In this document: positions 1-14,400 of the stretch, one piece after another
Layout of the letters: every line of letters begins with the position of its first letter
Numbering within the stretch: the stretch's first letter is position 1
Source: Corella eumyota
Lineage: Eukaryota; Chordata; Ascidiacea; Phlebobranchia; Corellidae
Length of the DNA stretch: 64,000 bases
NCBI GenBank assembly: GCA_963082875.1
Contig: OY720100.1
Span: forward strand, 3,658,001-3,722,000
Reading direction: 5' to 3'
Program-made: the position numbers and the translations under genes
The notes under the pieces: generated by a model
The model's database searches: none
What the model was told of the DNA's origin: nothing
Seen by the model: only the letters and a program-made list of their open reading frames with translations

Positions 1-717
1 AGAAAATTGTAATTTCTTTTTTCTTTTTGATTAAGTTTTTCTCGCTTTCACGTAAATAGTTGGAAAGTTAACAAAAGAAGTTCATCAAGTTCAACCTAAA
101 AATGACGAAGTTAAATTCATAGTTTTAACATGTTATTAATATTAACTGTTTACAAAAGTAGTTCTTCGTGCCAAAGTGTCTTGTTATATCTCTAATATTG
201 TTATATCTCTACTGACGATTACAAAACTTCATTTCTGCGTTTATCAAGTTTAAATAAATTTATTTTGTTGATTACTTTTAGGTTTTAGGCTCGTTTGCTT
301 TAACTTTTAAAATGTGTTTGGCTTAAACAATCATAGTAAAACTTTATTTTTAAAGTACTTAAAAATAGTTCGATGTCGTTACTTTAACTTGAAATTATAT
401 TTATGTTAAAACACTCAAAAGAACACCTAAGATAAAAAAAATTCAAAAAATATTGAACAGAACAAAAATTACATCATTTATATATTACGTATACAGTTTA
501 TATTCATATATCGCGTGTAATTTAAGTTTTCAAATTACGTTATGTAATATTTTATTAAATATATTTTTTGTTTTACAGGCAGTATTGATCATTACAACAC
601 ATAACACCATCGGTTGTTCAACTTTATAAAATCATTTTTGTTTAATAAAATTGATCATAATATTTTTTTGTTATCGAAAGTCTCTTGCAAACATATGTAA
701 ATAAATAAGTAACGCGA
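1..717. other. AT-rich gene-free flank
   Basis: Very AT-rich sequence with no convincing open reading frame, splice-site series or RNA gene. I see nothing functional in it. Confidence 0.6.
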
Positions 718-791
718 GTCCGGTAGCTCAACGCGTAATACCATACGTTGTAAGTAGCAAAGTCTAAGATTCGAAACCCAGCTTCCCCATT
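718..791 (+). mobile_element. tRNA-like relic (SINE head or tRNA pseudogene)
   Basis: The segment starts GTCCGGTAGCTCAACGCG, like a pol III A box, and about 50 bases later has GATTCGAAACC, a near-perfect B box. It is followed by a T-rich stretch. The cloverleaf stems are not convincing, so I read it as a tRNA-derived SINE head or a tRNA pseudogene. Its opening GTCCGGTAG is shared with the relic at 53708, which suggests one family. Confidence 0.4.
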
Positions 792-884
792 GAAAATAAT
801 TTTTTTTTCATTTTTTTTTCACGCATAGCTATAGTCACAACCTGTAATATAAAAAAAATTTATGTTATGAATACGCAAAAAAAA

Positions 885-1000
885 ATGCTCAAATTTTTGT
901 TCTTTTGACTTTTTGAAAAACTTTCTTTATCTTGAAGCTTAGTAACGTCATTACAATTCTAATTAACTATAAAATTTAAAGTTTTGCGACAAAAAATTTT
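885..1000 (-). repeat. Decayed inverted copy of the 312-bp monomer
   Basis: On the minus strand this segment lines up loosely with the satellite monomer: the TTTATCTTGAA block, a TAACTATAAAATTTAAAG block and the AT-rich spacing between them. It is much more diverged than array members and lies opposite to the main array. It mirrors the inverted copies on the far side of the array. Confidence 0.45.
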
Positions 1001-1010
1001 TTTGGTCGAG

Positions 1011-1043
1011 CCAATGATCATACAACCCTTGTATGATCATTGG
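1011..1043. repeat. Perfect 15-bp-stem hairpin within short direct repeats
   Basis: CCAATGATCATACAA is followed by CCC and the exact reverse complement, giving a 15-bp stem with a 3-nt loop. A 9-bp direct repeat, TTGGTCGAG, lies immediately left (about 1002-1010) and overlaps the right end (about 1040-1048). The stem contains CCAATGAT, a string also found in the adjacent satellite monomer. Confidence 0.75.
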
Positions 1044-2093
1044 TCGAGCTAAGTATACAGTTTTGATAGGTCAAAAGGTCACGCGAACGATTCTATGTAC
1101 GTGAAATAAAAAAATGCTCTTTTTTTTGTTTTTTTAATTGTTTTGGAAAATTTCTTGGGTTTAATTAGGTCACGTGATATTTTTTGGCCAATAATATTGC
1201 ATACAAATTTAAAAAAAAAAACTTTTAAATCAAAAAATAATTGTTCTGTTAGAACCGTAGGTCTTATTATAATGTTTGCATAATATTTTTCGAAAATGTT
1301 AATATTCATAAAAGTTATGACACTTTTATTAAAAATTGGCAAAATCTCAAAACTTAAAATTTTATATTTAATTAGACGCGCATTGCCTAACTAACATTCA
1401 AGATAAAACATTTCGCGAAAAATTTTAGTAAAACAAAAGTTTGAGGTAATTTTTATTTTGGGTTTAATTAGGTCACGTGATATTTTTGGCCAATGAGATT
1501 GCATACAAATTTTTTGAAAATAAATAAAAAATTTTAAATCGAAAAATAATTGTTGTGATAGAACCGAACAGGTCCAATTACCGTGTTTACAAAATATTTT
1601 TCGAAAATATTAATATTCATAAAAGTTATGAAATTTTTATTAAAAATTTATGAAATCTCAAAACCTAAAATTTTGTATTTTATTGGACGCGCATTGGCCT
1701 AACTAACATTCAAGATAAAACATTTCGCGAAAATTTTCAGTAAAACAAAAGTTTAAGATAATTTTTATTTTGGGTTTAATTAGGTCACGTGATAGTTTTG
1801 GCCAATGATATTGCATACAAATTTTTTGAAAAAAAATAAAAAATTTTAAATCGAAAAATAATTGTTGTGTTAGAACCGCACAGGTCCAATTACCGTGTTT
1901 ACATAATATTTTTAAAAATATTAATATTCATAAAAGTTATGACACTTTTATTAAAAATTTATGAAATCTCAAAACCTAAAATTTTGTATTTTATTAGACG
2001 CGCATTGGCATAACTAACATTCAAGATAAAACATTTCGCGAAAATTTTCAGTAAAACAAAAGTTTGAGGTAATTTTTATTTTGAGTTTAATTA

Positions 2094-5000
2094 GGTCACA
2101 TGATATTTTTGGCCAATGATATTGCATACAAATTTTTTTTAAAAAAATATAAAATTTTAAATCGAAAAATAATTGTTGTGTTACAACCGCACAGGTCCAA
2201 TTACCGTGTTTACAAAATATTTTTCGAAAATATTAATATTCATAAAAGTTATGAAATTTTTATTAAAAATTTATGAAATCTCAAAACCTAAAATTTTGTA
2301 TTTTATTAGACGCGCATTGGCCTAACTAACATTCAAGATAAAACATTTTGCAAAAATTTTGAGTAGAACAAAAGTTTAAGATAATTTTTATTTTGGGTTT
2401 AATTAGGTCACGTGATATTTTTGGCCAATGATATTGCATACAAATTTTTTGAAAAAAAATAAAAAATTTTAAATCGAAAAATAATTATTGTGTTAGAACC
2501 GCACAGGTCCAATTACCGTGTTTACAAAATATTTTACGAAAATATTAATATTCATAAAAGTTATGAAACTTTTATTAAAAATTTATGAAATCTCAAAACC
2601 TAAAATTTTGTATTTTATTAGTCGCGCATTGGCCTAACTAACATTCAAGATAAAACATTTCGCGAAAATTTTCAGTAAAACAAAAGTTTGAGGTAGTTTT
2701 TATTTTGGGTTTAATTAGGTCACGTGATATTTTTGGTCAATGAGATTGCATACAAATTTTTTGAAAAAAAATAAAAAATATTAAATTGAAAAATAATTGT
2801 TGCGTTAGAACCGCACAGGTCCAATTACCGTGTTTACAAAATATTTTTCAAAAATATTAATATTCATAAAAGTTATGAAACTTTTATTAAAAATTTATGA
2901 AATCTCAAAATCTGAAATTTTATATTTAATTAGGCGCGCATTGGCCTAACTAACATTCAAGATTAAACATTTTGCAAAAATTTTGAGTAGAACAAAAGTT
3001 GGAGATAATTTTTATTTTGGGTTTAATTAGGTCACGTGATATTTTTGGCCAATGATATTGCATACAAATTTTTTAAAAAAAAATAAAAAAATTTTAAATC
3101 GAAAAATAATTGTTGTGTTAGAACCGCACAGGTCCAATTACCGTGTTTACATAATATTTTTAAAAATATTAATATTCATAAAAGTTATGACACTTTTATT
3201 AAAAATTTATGAAATCTCAAAACCTAAAATTTTGTATTTTATTAGACGCGCATTGGCCTAACTAACATTCAAGATAAAACATTTTGCAAAAATTTTGAGT
3301 AGAACAAAAGTTTAAGATAATTTTTATTTTGGGTTTAATTAGGTCACGTGATATTTTTGGCCAATGATATTGCATACAAATTTTTTGAAAAAAAATAAAA
3401 AATTTTAAATCGAAAAATAATTGTTGTGTTAGAACCGCACAGGTCCAATTACCGTGTTTACATAATATTTTTCGAAAATATTAATATTCATAAAAGTTAT
3501 GAAACTTTTATTAAAAATTTATGAAATCTCAAAACCTAAAATTTTGTATTTTATTAGACGCGCATTGGCCTAACTAACATTCAAGATAAAACATTTCGCG
3601 AAAATTTTCAGTAAAACAAAAGTTTGAGGTAATTTTTATTTTGGGTTTAATTAGGTCACGTGATATTTTTGGCCAATGATATTGCATACAAATTTTTTGA
3701 AAAAAAATAAAAAATTTTAAATCGAAAAATAATTGTTGTGTTAGAACCGCACAGGTCCAATTAGCGTGTTTACAAAATATTTTTCGAAAATATTAATATT
3801 CATAAAAGTTATGAAACTTTTATTAAAAATTTATGAAATCTCAAAACCTAAAATTTTGTATTTTATTAGACGCGCATTGGCCTAACTAACATTCAAGATA
3901 AAACATTTCGCGAAAATTTTGAGTAAAACAAAAGTTTGAGGTAATTTTTATTTTGGGTTTAATTAGGTCACGTGATATTTTTGGCCAATGATATTGCATA
4001 CAAATTTTTTTTAAAAAAATATAAAATTTTAAATCGAAAAATAATTGTTGTGTTACAACCGCACAGGTCCAATTACCGTGTTTACAAAATATTTTTCGAA
4101 AATATTAATATTCATAAAAGTTATGAAATTTTTATTAAAAATTTATGAAATCTCAAAACCTAAAATTTTGTATTTTATTAGACGCGCATTGGCCTAACTA
4201 ACATTCAAGATAAAACATTTTGCAAAAATTTTGAGTAGAACAAAAGTTTAAGATAATTTTTATTTTGGGTTTAATTAGGTCACGTGATATTTTTGGCCAA
4301 TGATATTGCATACAAATTTTTTGAAAAAAAATAAAAAATTTTAAATCGAAAAATAATTATTGTGTTAGAACCGCACAGGTCCAATTACCGTGTTTACAAA
4401 ATATTTTACGAAAATATTAATATTCATAAAAGTTATGAAACTTTTATTAAAAATTTATGAAATCTCAAAACCTAAAATTTTGTATTTTATTAGTCGCGCA
4501 TTGGCCTAACTAACATTCAAGATAAAACATTTCGCGAAAATTTTCAGTAAAACAAAAGTTTGAGGTAGTTTTTATTTTGGGTTTAATTAGGTCACGTGAT
4601 ATTTTTGGTCAATGAGATTGCATACAAATTTTTTGAAAAAAAATAAAAAATATTAAATTGAAAAATAATTGTTGCGTTAGAACCGCACAGGTCCAATTAC
4701 CGTGTTTACAAAATATTTTTCAAAAAGATTAATATTCATAAAAGTTATGAAACTTTTATTAAAAATTTATGAAATCTCAAAATCTGAAATTTTATATTTA
4801 ATTAGGCGCGCATTGGCCTAACTAACATTCAAGATTAAACATTTTGCAAAAATTTTGAGTAGAACAAAAGTTGGAGATAATTTTTATTTTGGGTTTAATT
4901 AGGTCACGTGATATTTTTGGCCAATGATATTGCATACAAATTTTTTAAAAAAAAATAAAAAAATTTTAAATCGAAAAATAATTGTTGTGTTAGAACCGCA

Positions 5001-5400
5001 CAGGTCCAATTACCGTGTTTACATAATATTTTTAAAAATATTAATATTCATAAAAGTTATGACACTTTTATTAAAAATTTATGAAATCTCAAAACCTAAA
5101 ATTTTGTATTTTATTAGACGCGCATTGGCCTAACTAACATTCAAGATAAAACATTTTGCAAAAATTTTGAGTAGAACAAAAGTTTAAGATAATTTTTATT
5201 TTGGGTTTAATTAGGTCACGTGATATTTTTGGCCAATGATATTGCATACAAATTTTTTGAAAAAAAATAAAAAATTTTAAATCGAAAAATAATTGTTGTG
5301 TTAGAACCGCACAGGTCCAATTACCGTGTTTACATAATATTTTTCGAAAATATTAATATTCATAAAAGTTATGAAACTTTTATTAAAAATTTATGAAATC
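2094..5400 (+). repeat. Higher-order duplication, offset 1872 bp (6 monomers)
   Basis: Monomers starting at about 2094-3342 recur at 3966-5214 with the same private variants: GTTACAACCGCAC, GAGATTGCA with TTGCGTTAG, and an ATTTTTTAAAAAAAAA tract. The offset is 1872 bp, or six monomers. The shared block is about 1.4 kb and near-identical. Confidence 0.8.
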
Positions 5401-5409
5401 TCAAAACCT

Positions 5410-8400
5410 AAAATCTTGTATTTTATTAGACGCGCATTGGCCTAACTAACATTCAAGATAAAACATTTTGCAAAAATTTTGAGTAGAACAAAAGTTTAAG
5501 ATAATTTTTATTTTGGGTTTAATTAGGTCACGTGATATTTTTGGCCAATGAGATTGCATACAAATTTTTTGAAAAAAAATAAAAAATTTTAAATCGAAAA
5601 ATAATTGTTGTGTTAGAACCGCACAGGTCCAATTACCGTGTTTACAAAATATTTTTCGAAAATATTAATATTTATAAAAGTTATGAAACTTTTATTAAAA
5701 ATTTATGAAATCTCAAAACCTAAAATTTTGTATTTTATTAGACGCGCATTGGCCTAACTAACATTCAAGATAAAACATTTCGCGAAAATTTTCAGTAAAA
5801 CAAAAGTTTGAGGTAATTTTTATTTTGGTTTTCATTAGGTCACGTGATATTTTTGACCAATGATATTGTATACAAATTTTTTGAAAAAAAATAAAAAATT
5901 TTAAATCGAAAAATAATTGTTGTGTTAGAACCGCACAGGTCCAATTACCGTGTTTACATAATATTTTTCAAAAATATTAATATTCATAAAAGTTATGACA
6001 CTTTTATTAAAAATTTATGAAATCTCAAAACCTAAAATTTTGTATTTTATCAGACGCGCATTGGCCTAACTAACATTCAAGATAAAACATTTCGCGAAAA
6101 TTTTCAGTAAAACAAAAGTTTGAGGTAATTTTTATTTTGGGTTTAATTAGGTCACGTGATATTTTTGGCCAATGATATTGCATATAAATTTAAAAAAAAA
6201 AAATAAAAAATTTTAAATCGAAAAATAATTGTTGTGTTAGAACCGCACAGGTCCAATTACCGTGTTTACAAAATATTTTTCGAAAATATTAATATTCATA
6301 AAAGTTATGAAACTTTTATTAAAAATTTATGAAATCTCAAAACCTAAAATTTTGTATTTTATTAGACGCGCATTGGCCTAACTAACATTCAAGATAAAAC
6401 ATTTCGCGAAAATTTTCAGTAAAACAAAAGTTTGAGGTAATTTTTATTTTGGGTTTAATTAGGTCACGTGATATTTTTGGCCAATGATATTGCATACCAA
6501 TTGTTTTTTTAAAAATAACAAATTTTAAATCGAAAAATAATTATTGTGTTAGAACCGCACAGGTCCAATTACCGTGTTTACAAAATATTTTTCGAAAATA
6601 TTAATATTCATAAAAGTTATGAAACTTTTATTAAAAATTTATGAAATCTCAAAACCTAAAATTTTGTATTTTATTAGAAGCGCATTGGCCTAACTAACAT
6701 TCAAGATAAAACATTTTGCAAAAATTTTGAGTAGAACAAAAGTTTAAGATAATTTTTATTTTGGGTTTAATTAGGTCACGTGATATTTTTGGCCAATGAT
6801 ATTGCATACCAATTGTTTTTTTAAAAATAACAAATTTTAAATCGCAAAATAATTGTTGTGTTAGAACCGCACAGGTCCAATTACCGTGTTTACAAAATAT
6901 TTTTCGAAAATATTAATATTCATAAAAGTTATGAAACTTTTATTAAAAATTTATGAAATCTCAAAACCTAAAATTTTGTATTTTATCAGACGCGCATTGG
7001 CCTAACTAACATTCAAGATAAAACATTTCGCGAAAATTTTCAGTAAAACAAAAGTTTGAGGTAATTTTTATTTTGGGTTTAATTAGGTCACGTGATATTT
7101 TTGGCCAATGATATTGCATATAAATTTAAAAAAAAAAAATAAAAAATTTTAAATCGAAAAATAATTGTTGTGTTAGAACCGAACAGGTCCAATTACCGTG
7201 TTTACATAATATTTTTCAAAAATATTAATATTCATAAAAGTTATGACACTTTTATTAAAAATTTATGAAATCTCAAAACCTAAAATTTTGTATTTTATTA
7301 AACGCGCATTGGCCTAACTAACATTCAAGATAAAACATTTCGCGAAAATTTTCAGTAAAACAAAAGTTTGAGGTAATTTTTATTTTGGGTTTAATTAGGT
7401 CACGTGATATTTTTGACCAATGATATTGCATACAAATTTTTTGAAAAAAAATAAAAAATTTTAAATCGAAAAATAATTGTTGTGTTAAAACCGCACAGGT
7501 CCAATTACCGTGTTTACAAAATATTTTTCAAAAATATTAATATTCATAAAAGTTATTAAACTTTTATTAAAAATTTATGAAATCTCAAAACCTAAAATTT
7601 TGTATTTTATTAGACGCGCATTGGCCTAACTAACATTCATATTAAAACATTTCGCGAAAATTTTCAGTAAAACAAAAGTTTGAGGTAATTTTTATTTTGG
7701 GTTTAATTAGGTCACGTGTTATTTTTGGCCAATGATATTGCATACAATTTTTTTTTTTTAAAATAACAAATTTTAAATCGAAAAATAATTGTTGTGTTAG
7801 AACCGCACAGGTCCAATTACCGTGTTTACAAAATATTTTTCGAAAATATTAATATTCATAAAAGTTATGAAACTTTTATTAAAAATTTATGAAATCTCAA
7901 AATCTGAAATTTTATATTTAATTAGGCGCGCAGTGGCCTAACTAACATTCAAGATAAAACATTTTGCAAAAATTTTGAGTAGAACAAAAGTTTGAGATAA
8001 TTTTTATTTTGGGTTTAATTAGGTCACGTGATATTTTTGGCCAATGATATTGCATACAAATTTTTGGAAAAAAAATAAAAAAATTTAAATCGAAAAATAA
8101 TTGTTGTGTTAGAACCGCACAGGTCCAATTACCGTGTTTACATAATATTTTTCAAAAATATTAATATTCATAAAAGTTATGACACTTTTATTAAAAATTT
8201 ATGAAATCTCAAAACCTAAAATTTTGTATTTTATTAGACGCGCATTGGCCTAACTAACATTCAAGATAAAACATTTTGCAAAAATTTTGAGTAGAACAAA
8301 AGTTTAAGATAATTTTTATTTTGGGTTTAATTAGGTCACGTGATATTTTTGGCCAATGATATTGCATACAAATTTTTTGAAAAAAAATAAAAAATTTTAA

Positions 8401-11400
8401 ATCGAAAAATAATTGTTGTGTTAGAACCGCACAGGTCCAATTACCGTGTTTACAAAATATTTTTCGAAAATATTAATATTCATAAAAGTTATGAAACTTT
8501 TATTAAAAATTTATGAAATCTCAAAACCTAAAATTTTGTATTTTATTAGACGCGCATTGGCCTAACTAACATTCAAGATAAAACATTTCGCGAAAATTTT
8601 CAGTAAAACAAAAGTTTGAGGTAATTTTTATTTTGGGTTTAATTAGGTCACGTGATATTTTTGGCCAATGATATTGCATACCAATTGTTTTTTTAAAAAT
8701 AACAAATTTTAAATCGAAAAATAATTATTGTGTTAGAACCGCACAGGTCCAATTACCGTGTTTACAAAATATTTTTCGAAAATATTAATATTCATAAAAG
8801 TTATGAAACTTTTATTAAAAATTTATGAAATCTCAAAACCTAAAATTTTGTATTTTATTAGAAGCGCATTGGCCTAACTAACATTCAAGATAAAACATTT
8901 TGCAAAAATTTTGAGTAGAACAAAAGTTTAAGATAATTTTTATTTTGGGTTTAATTAGGTCACGTGATATTTTTGGCCAATGATATTGCATACCAATTGT
9001 TTTTTTAAAAATAACAAATTTTAAATCGAAAAATAATTGTTGTGTTAGAACCGCACAGGTCCAATTACCGTGTTTACAAAATATTTTTCGAAAATATTAA
9101 TATTCATAAAAGTTATGAAACTTTTATTAAAAATTTATGAAATCTCAAAACCTAAAATTTTGTATTTTATCAGACGCGCATTGGCCTAACTAACATTCAA
9201 GATAAAACATTTCGCGAAAATTTTCAGTAAAACAAAAGTTTGAGGTAATTTTTATTTTGGGTTTAATTAGGTCACGTGATATTTTTGGCCAATGATATTG
9301 CATATAAATTTAAAAAAAAAAAATAAAAAATTTTAAATCGAAAAATAATTGTTGTGTTAGAACCGAACAGGTCCAATTACCGTGTTTACATAATATTTTT
9401 CAAAAATATTAATATTCATAAAAGTTATGACACTTTTATTAAAAATTTATGAAATCTCAAAACCTAAAATTTTGTATTTTATTAAACGCGCATTGGCCTA
9501 ACTAACATTCAAGATAAAACATTTCGCGAAAATTTTCAGTAAAACAAAAGTTTGAGGTAATTTTTATTTTGGGTTTAATTAGGTCACGTGATATTTTTGA
9601 CCAATGATATTGCATACAAATTTTTTGAAAAAAAATAAAAAATTTTAAATCGAAAAATAATTGTTGTGTTAGAACCGCACAGGTCCAATTACCGTGTTTA
9701 CAAAATATTTTTCAAAAATATTAATATTCATAAAAGTTATGAAACTTTTATTAAAAATTTATGAAATCTCAAAACCTAAAATTTTGTATTTTATTAGACG
9801 CGCATTGGCCTAACTAACATTCAAGATAAAACATTTCGCGAAAATTTTCAGTAAAACAAAAGTTTGAGGTAATTTTTATTTTGGGTTTAATTAGGTCACG
9901 TGATATTTTTGGCCAATGATATTGCATACCAATTGTTTTTTTAAAAATAACAAATTTTAAATCGAAAAATAATTATTGTGTTAGAACCGCACAGGTCCAA
10001 TTACCGTGTTTACAAAATATTTTTCGAAAATATTAATATTCATAAAAGTTATGAAACTTTTATTAAAAATTTATGAAATCTCAAAACCTAAAATTTTGTA
10101 TTTTATTAGAAGCGCATTGGCCTAACTAACATTCAAGATAAAACATTTTGCAAAAATTTTGAGTAGAACAAAAGTTTAAGATAATTTTTATTTTGGGTTT
10201 AATTAGGTCACGTGATATTTTTGGCCAATGATATTGCATACCAATTGTTTTTTTAAAAATAACAAATTTTAAATCGAAAAATAATTGTTGTGTTAGAACC
10301 GCACAGGTCCAATTACCGTGTTTACAAAATATTTTTCGAAAATATTAATATTCATAAAAGTTATGAAACTTTTATTAAAAATTTATGAAATCTCAAAACC
10401 TAAAATTTTGTATTTTATTAGAAGCGCATTGGCCTAACTAACATTCAAGATAAAACATTTTGCAAAAATTTTGAGTAGAACAAAAGTTTAAGATAATTTT
10501 TATTTTGGGTTTAATTAGGTCACGTGATATTTTTGGCCAATGAGATTGCATACAAATTTTTTAAAAAAAAATAAAAAATATTAAATCGAAAAATAATTGT
10601 TGTGTTAGAACCGCACAGGTTCAATTACCGTGTTTACAAAATATTTTTCAAAAATATTAATATTCATAAAAGTTATGAAACTTTTATTAAAAATTTATGA
10701 AATCTCAAAACCTAAAATTTTGTATTTTATTAGAAGCGCATTGGCCTAACTAACATTCAAGATAAAACATTTTGCAAAAATTTTGAGTAGAACAAAAGTT
10801 TAAGATAATTTTTATTTTGGGTTTAATTAGGTCACGTGATATTTTTGGCCAATGATATTGCATACCAATTGTTTTTTTAAAAATAACAAATTTTAAATCG
10901 CAAAATAATTGTTGTGTTAGAACCGCACAGGTCCAATTACCGTGTTTACAAAATATTTTTCGAAAATATTAATATTCATAAAAGTTATGAAACTTTTATT
11001 AAAAATTTATGAAATCTCAAAACCTAAAATTTTGTATTTTATCAGACGCGCATTGGCCTAACTAACATTCAAGATAAAACATTTCGCGAAAATTTTCAGT
11101 AAAACAAAAGTTTGAGGTAATTTTTATTTTGGGTTTAATTAGGTCACGTGATATTTTTGGCCAATGATATTGCATATAAATTTAAAAAAAAAAAATAAAA
11201 AATTTTAAATCGAAAAATAATTGTTGTGTTAGAACCGAACAGGTCCAATTACCGTGTTTACATAATATTTTTCAAAAATATTAATATTCATAAAAGTTAT
11301 GACACTTTTATTAAAAATTTATGAAATCTCAAAACCTAAAATTTTGTATTTTATTAAACGCGCATTGGCCTAACTAACATTCAAGATAAAACATTTCGCG

Positions 11401-14400
11401 AAAATTTTCAGTAAAACAAAAGTTTGAGGTAATTTTTATTTTGGGTTTAATTAGGTCACGTGATATTTTTGACCAATGATATTGCATACAAATTTTTTGA
11501 AAAAAAATAAAAAATTTTAAATCGAAAAATAATTGTTGTGTTAAAACCGCACAGGTCCAATTACCGTGTTTACAAAATATTTTTCAAAAATATTAATATT
11601 CATAAAAGTTATTAAACTTTTATTAAAAATTTATGAAATCTCAAAACCTAAAATTTTGTATTTTATTAGACGCGCATTGGCCTAACTAACATTCATATTA
11701 AAACATTTCGCGAAAATTTTCAGTAAAACAAAAGTTTGAGGTAATTTTTATTTTGGGTTTAATTAGGTCACGTGTTATTTTTGGCCAATGATATTGCATA
11801 CAATTTTTTTTTTTTAAAATAAAAAATTTTAAATCGAAAAATAATTGTTGTGTTAGAACCGCACAGGTCCAATTACCGTGTTTACAAAATATTTTTCGAA
11901 AATATTAATATTCATAAAAGTTATGAAACTTTTATTAAAAATTTATGAAATCTCAAAATCTGAAATTTTATATTTAATTAGGCGCGCAGTGGCCTAACTA
12001 ACATTCAAGATAAAACATTTTGCAAAAATTTTGAGTAGAACAAAAGTTTGAGATAATTTTTATTTTGGGTTTAATTAGGTCACGTGATATTTTTGGCCAA
12101 TGATATTGCATACAAATTTTTGGAAAAAAAATAAAAAAATTTAAATCGAAAAATAATTGTTGTGTTAGAACCGCACAGGTCCAATTACCGTGTTTACATA
12201 ATATTTTTCAAAAATATTAATATTCATAAAAGTTATGACACTTTTATTAAAAATTTATGAAATCTCAAAACCTAAAATTTTGTATTTTATTAGACGCGCA
12301 TTGGCCTAACTAACATTCAAGATAAAACATTTTGCAAAAATTTTGAGTAGAACAAAAGTTTAAGATAATTTTTATTTTGGGTTTAATTAGGTCACGTGAT
12401 ATTTTTGGCCAATGATATTGCATACAAATTTTTTGAAAAAAAATAAAAAATTTTAAATCGAAAAATAATTGTTGTGTTAGAACCGCACAGGTCCAATTAC
12501 CGTGTTTACAAAATATTTTTCGAAAATATTAATATTCATAAAAGTTATGAAACTTTTATTAAAAATTTATGAAATCTCAAAACCTAAAATTTTGTATTTT
12601 ATTAGACGCGCATTGGCCTAACTAACATTCAAGATAAAACATTTCGCGAAAATTTTCAGTAAAACAAAAGTTTGAGGTAATTTTTATTTTGGGTTTAATT
12701 AGGTCACGTGATATTTTTGGCCAATGATATTGCATACCAATTGTTTTTTTAAAAATAACAAATTTTAAATCGAAAAATAATTATTGTGTTAGAACCGCAC
12801 AGGTCCAATTACCGTGTTTACAAAATATTTTTCGAAAATATTAATATTCATAAAAGTTATGAAACTTTTATTAAAAATTTATGAAATCTCAAAACCTAAA
12901 ATTTTGTATTTTATCAGACGCGCATTGGCCTAACTAACATTCAAGATAAAACATTTCGCGAAAATTTTCAGTAAAACAAAAGTTTAAGATAATTTTTATT
13001 TTGGGTTTAATTAGGTCACGTGATATTTTTGGCCAATGATATTGCATATAAATTTAAAAAAAAAAAATAAAAAATTTTAAATCGAAAAATAATTGTTGTG
13101 TTAGAACCGAACAGGTCCAATTACCGTGTTTACATAATATTTTTCAAAAATATTAATATTCATAAAAGTTATGACACTTTTATTAAAAATTTATGAAATC
13201 TCAAAACCTAAAATTTTGTATTTTATTAAACGCGCATTGGCCTAACTAACATTCAAGATAAAACATTTCGCGAAAATTTTCAGTAAAACAAAAGTTTGAG
13301 GTAATTTTTATTTTGGGTTTAATTAGGTCACGTGATATTTTTGACCAATGATATTGCATACAAATTTTTTGAAAAAAAATAAAAAATTTTAAATCGAAAA
13401 ATAATTGTTGTGTTAGAACCGCACAGGTCCAATTACCGTGTTTACAAAATATTTTTCAAAAATATTAATATTCATAAAAGTTATGAAACTTTTATTAAAA
13501 ATTTATGAAATCTCAAAACCTAAAATTTTGTATTTTATTAGACGCGCATTGGCCTAACTAACATTCAAGATAAAACATTTCGCGAAAATTTTCAGTAAAA
13601 CAAAAGTTTGAGGTAATTTTTATTTTGGGTTTAATTAGGTCACGTGATATTTTTGGCCAATGATATTGCATACCAATTGTTTTTTTTAAAATAATAAATT
13701 TTAAATCGAAAAATAATTATTGTGTTAGAACCGCACAGGTCCAATTACCGTGTTTACAAAATATTTTTCGAAAATATTAATATTCATAAAAGTTATGAAA
13801 CTTTTATTAAAAATTTATGAAATCTCAAAACCTAAAATTTTGTATTTTATTAGAAGCGCATTGGCCTAACTAACATTCAAGATAAAACATTTTGCAAAAA
13901 TTTTGAGTAGAACAAAAGTTTAAGATAATTTTTATTTTGGGTTTAATTAGGTCACGTGATATTTTTGGCCAATGATATTGCATACCAATTGTTTTTTTAA
14001 AAATAACAAATTTTAAATCGAAAAATAATTGTTGTGTTAGAACCGCACAGGTCCAATTACCGTGTTTACAAAATATTTTTCGAAAATATTAATATTCATA
14101 AAAGTTATGAAACTTTTATTAAAAATTTATGAAATCTCAAAACCTAAAATTTTGTATTTTATTAGAAGCGCATTGGCCTAACTAACATTCAAGATAAAAC
14201 ATTTTGCAAAAATTTTGAGTAGAACAAAAGTTTAAGATAATTTTTATTTTGGGTTTAATTAGGTCACGTGATATTTTTGGCCAATGAGATTGCATACAAA
14301 TTTTTTAAAAAAAAATAAAAAATATTAAATCGAAAAATAATTGTTGTGTTAGAACCGCACAGGTTCAATTACCGTGTTTACAAAATATTTTTCAAAAATA

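Noticed and set aside
1079-1342. 87-residue minus-strand open frame
   Set aside because: It covers the diverged first satellite monomer and is low-complexity Phe/Lys/Ile sequence.
3052-5133. Identical 69-residue open frames at 3052-3261 and 4924-5133
   Set aside because: They lie wholly in the 312-bp satellite, are low-complexity Lys/Ile/Leu strings, and are identical only because the monomers are a recent block duplication.
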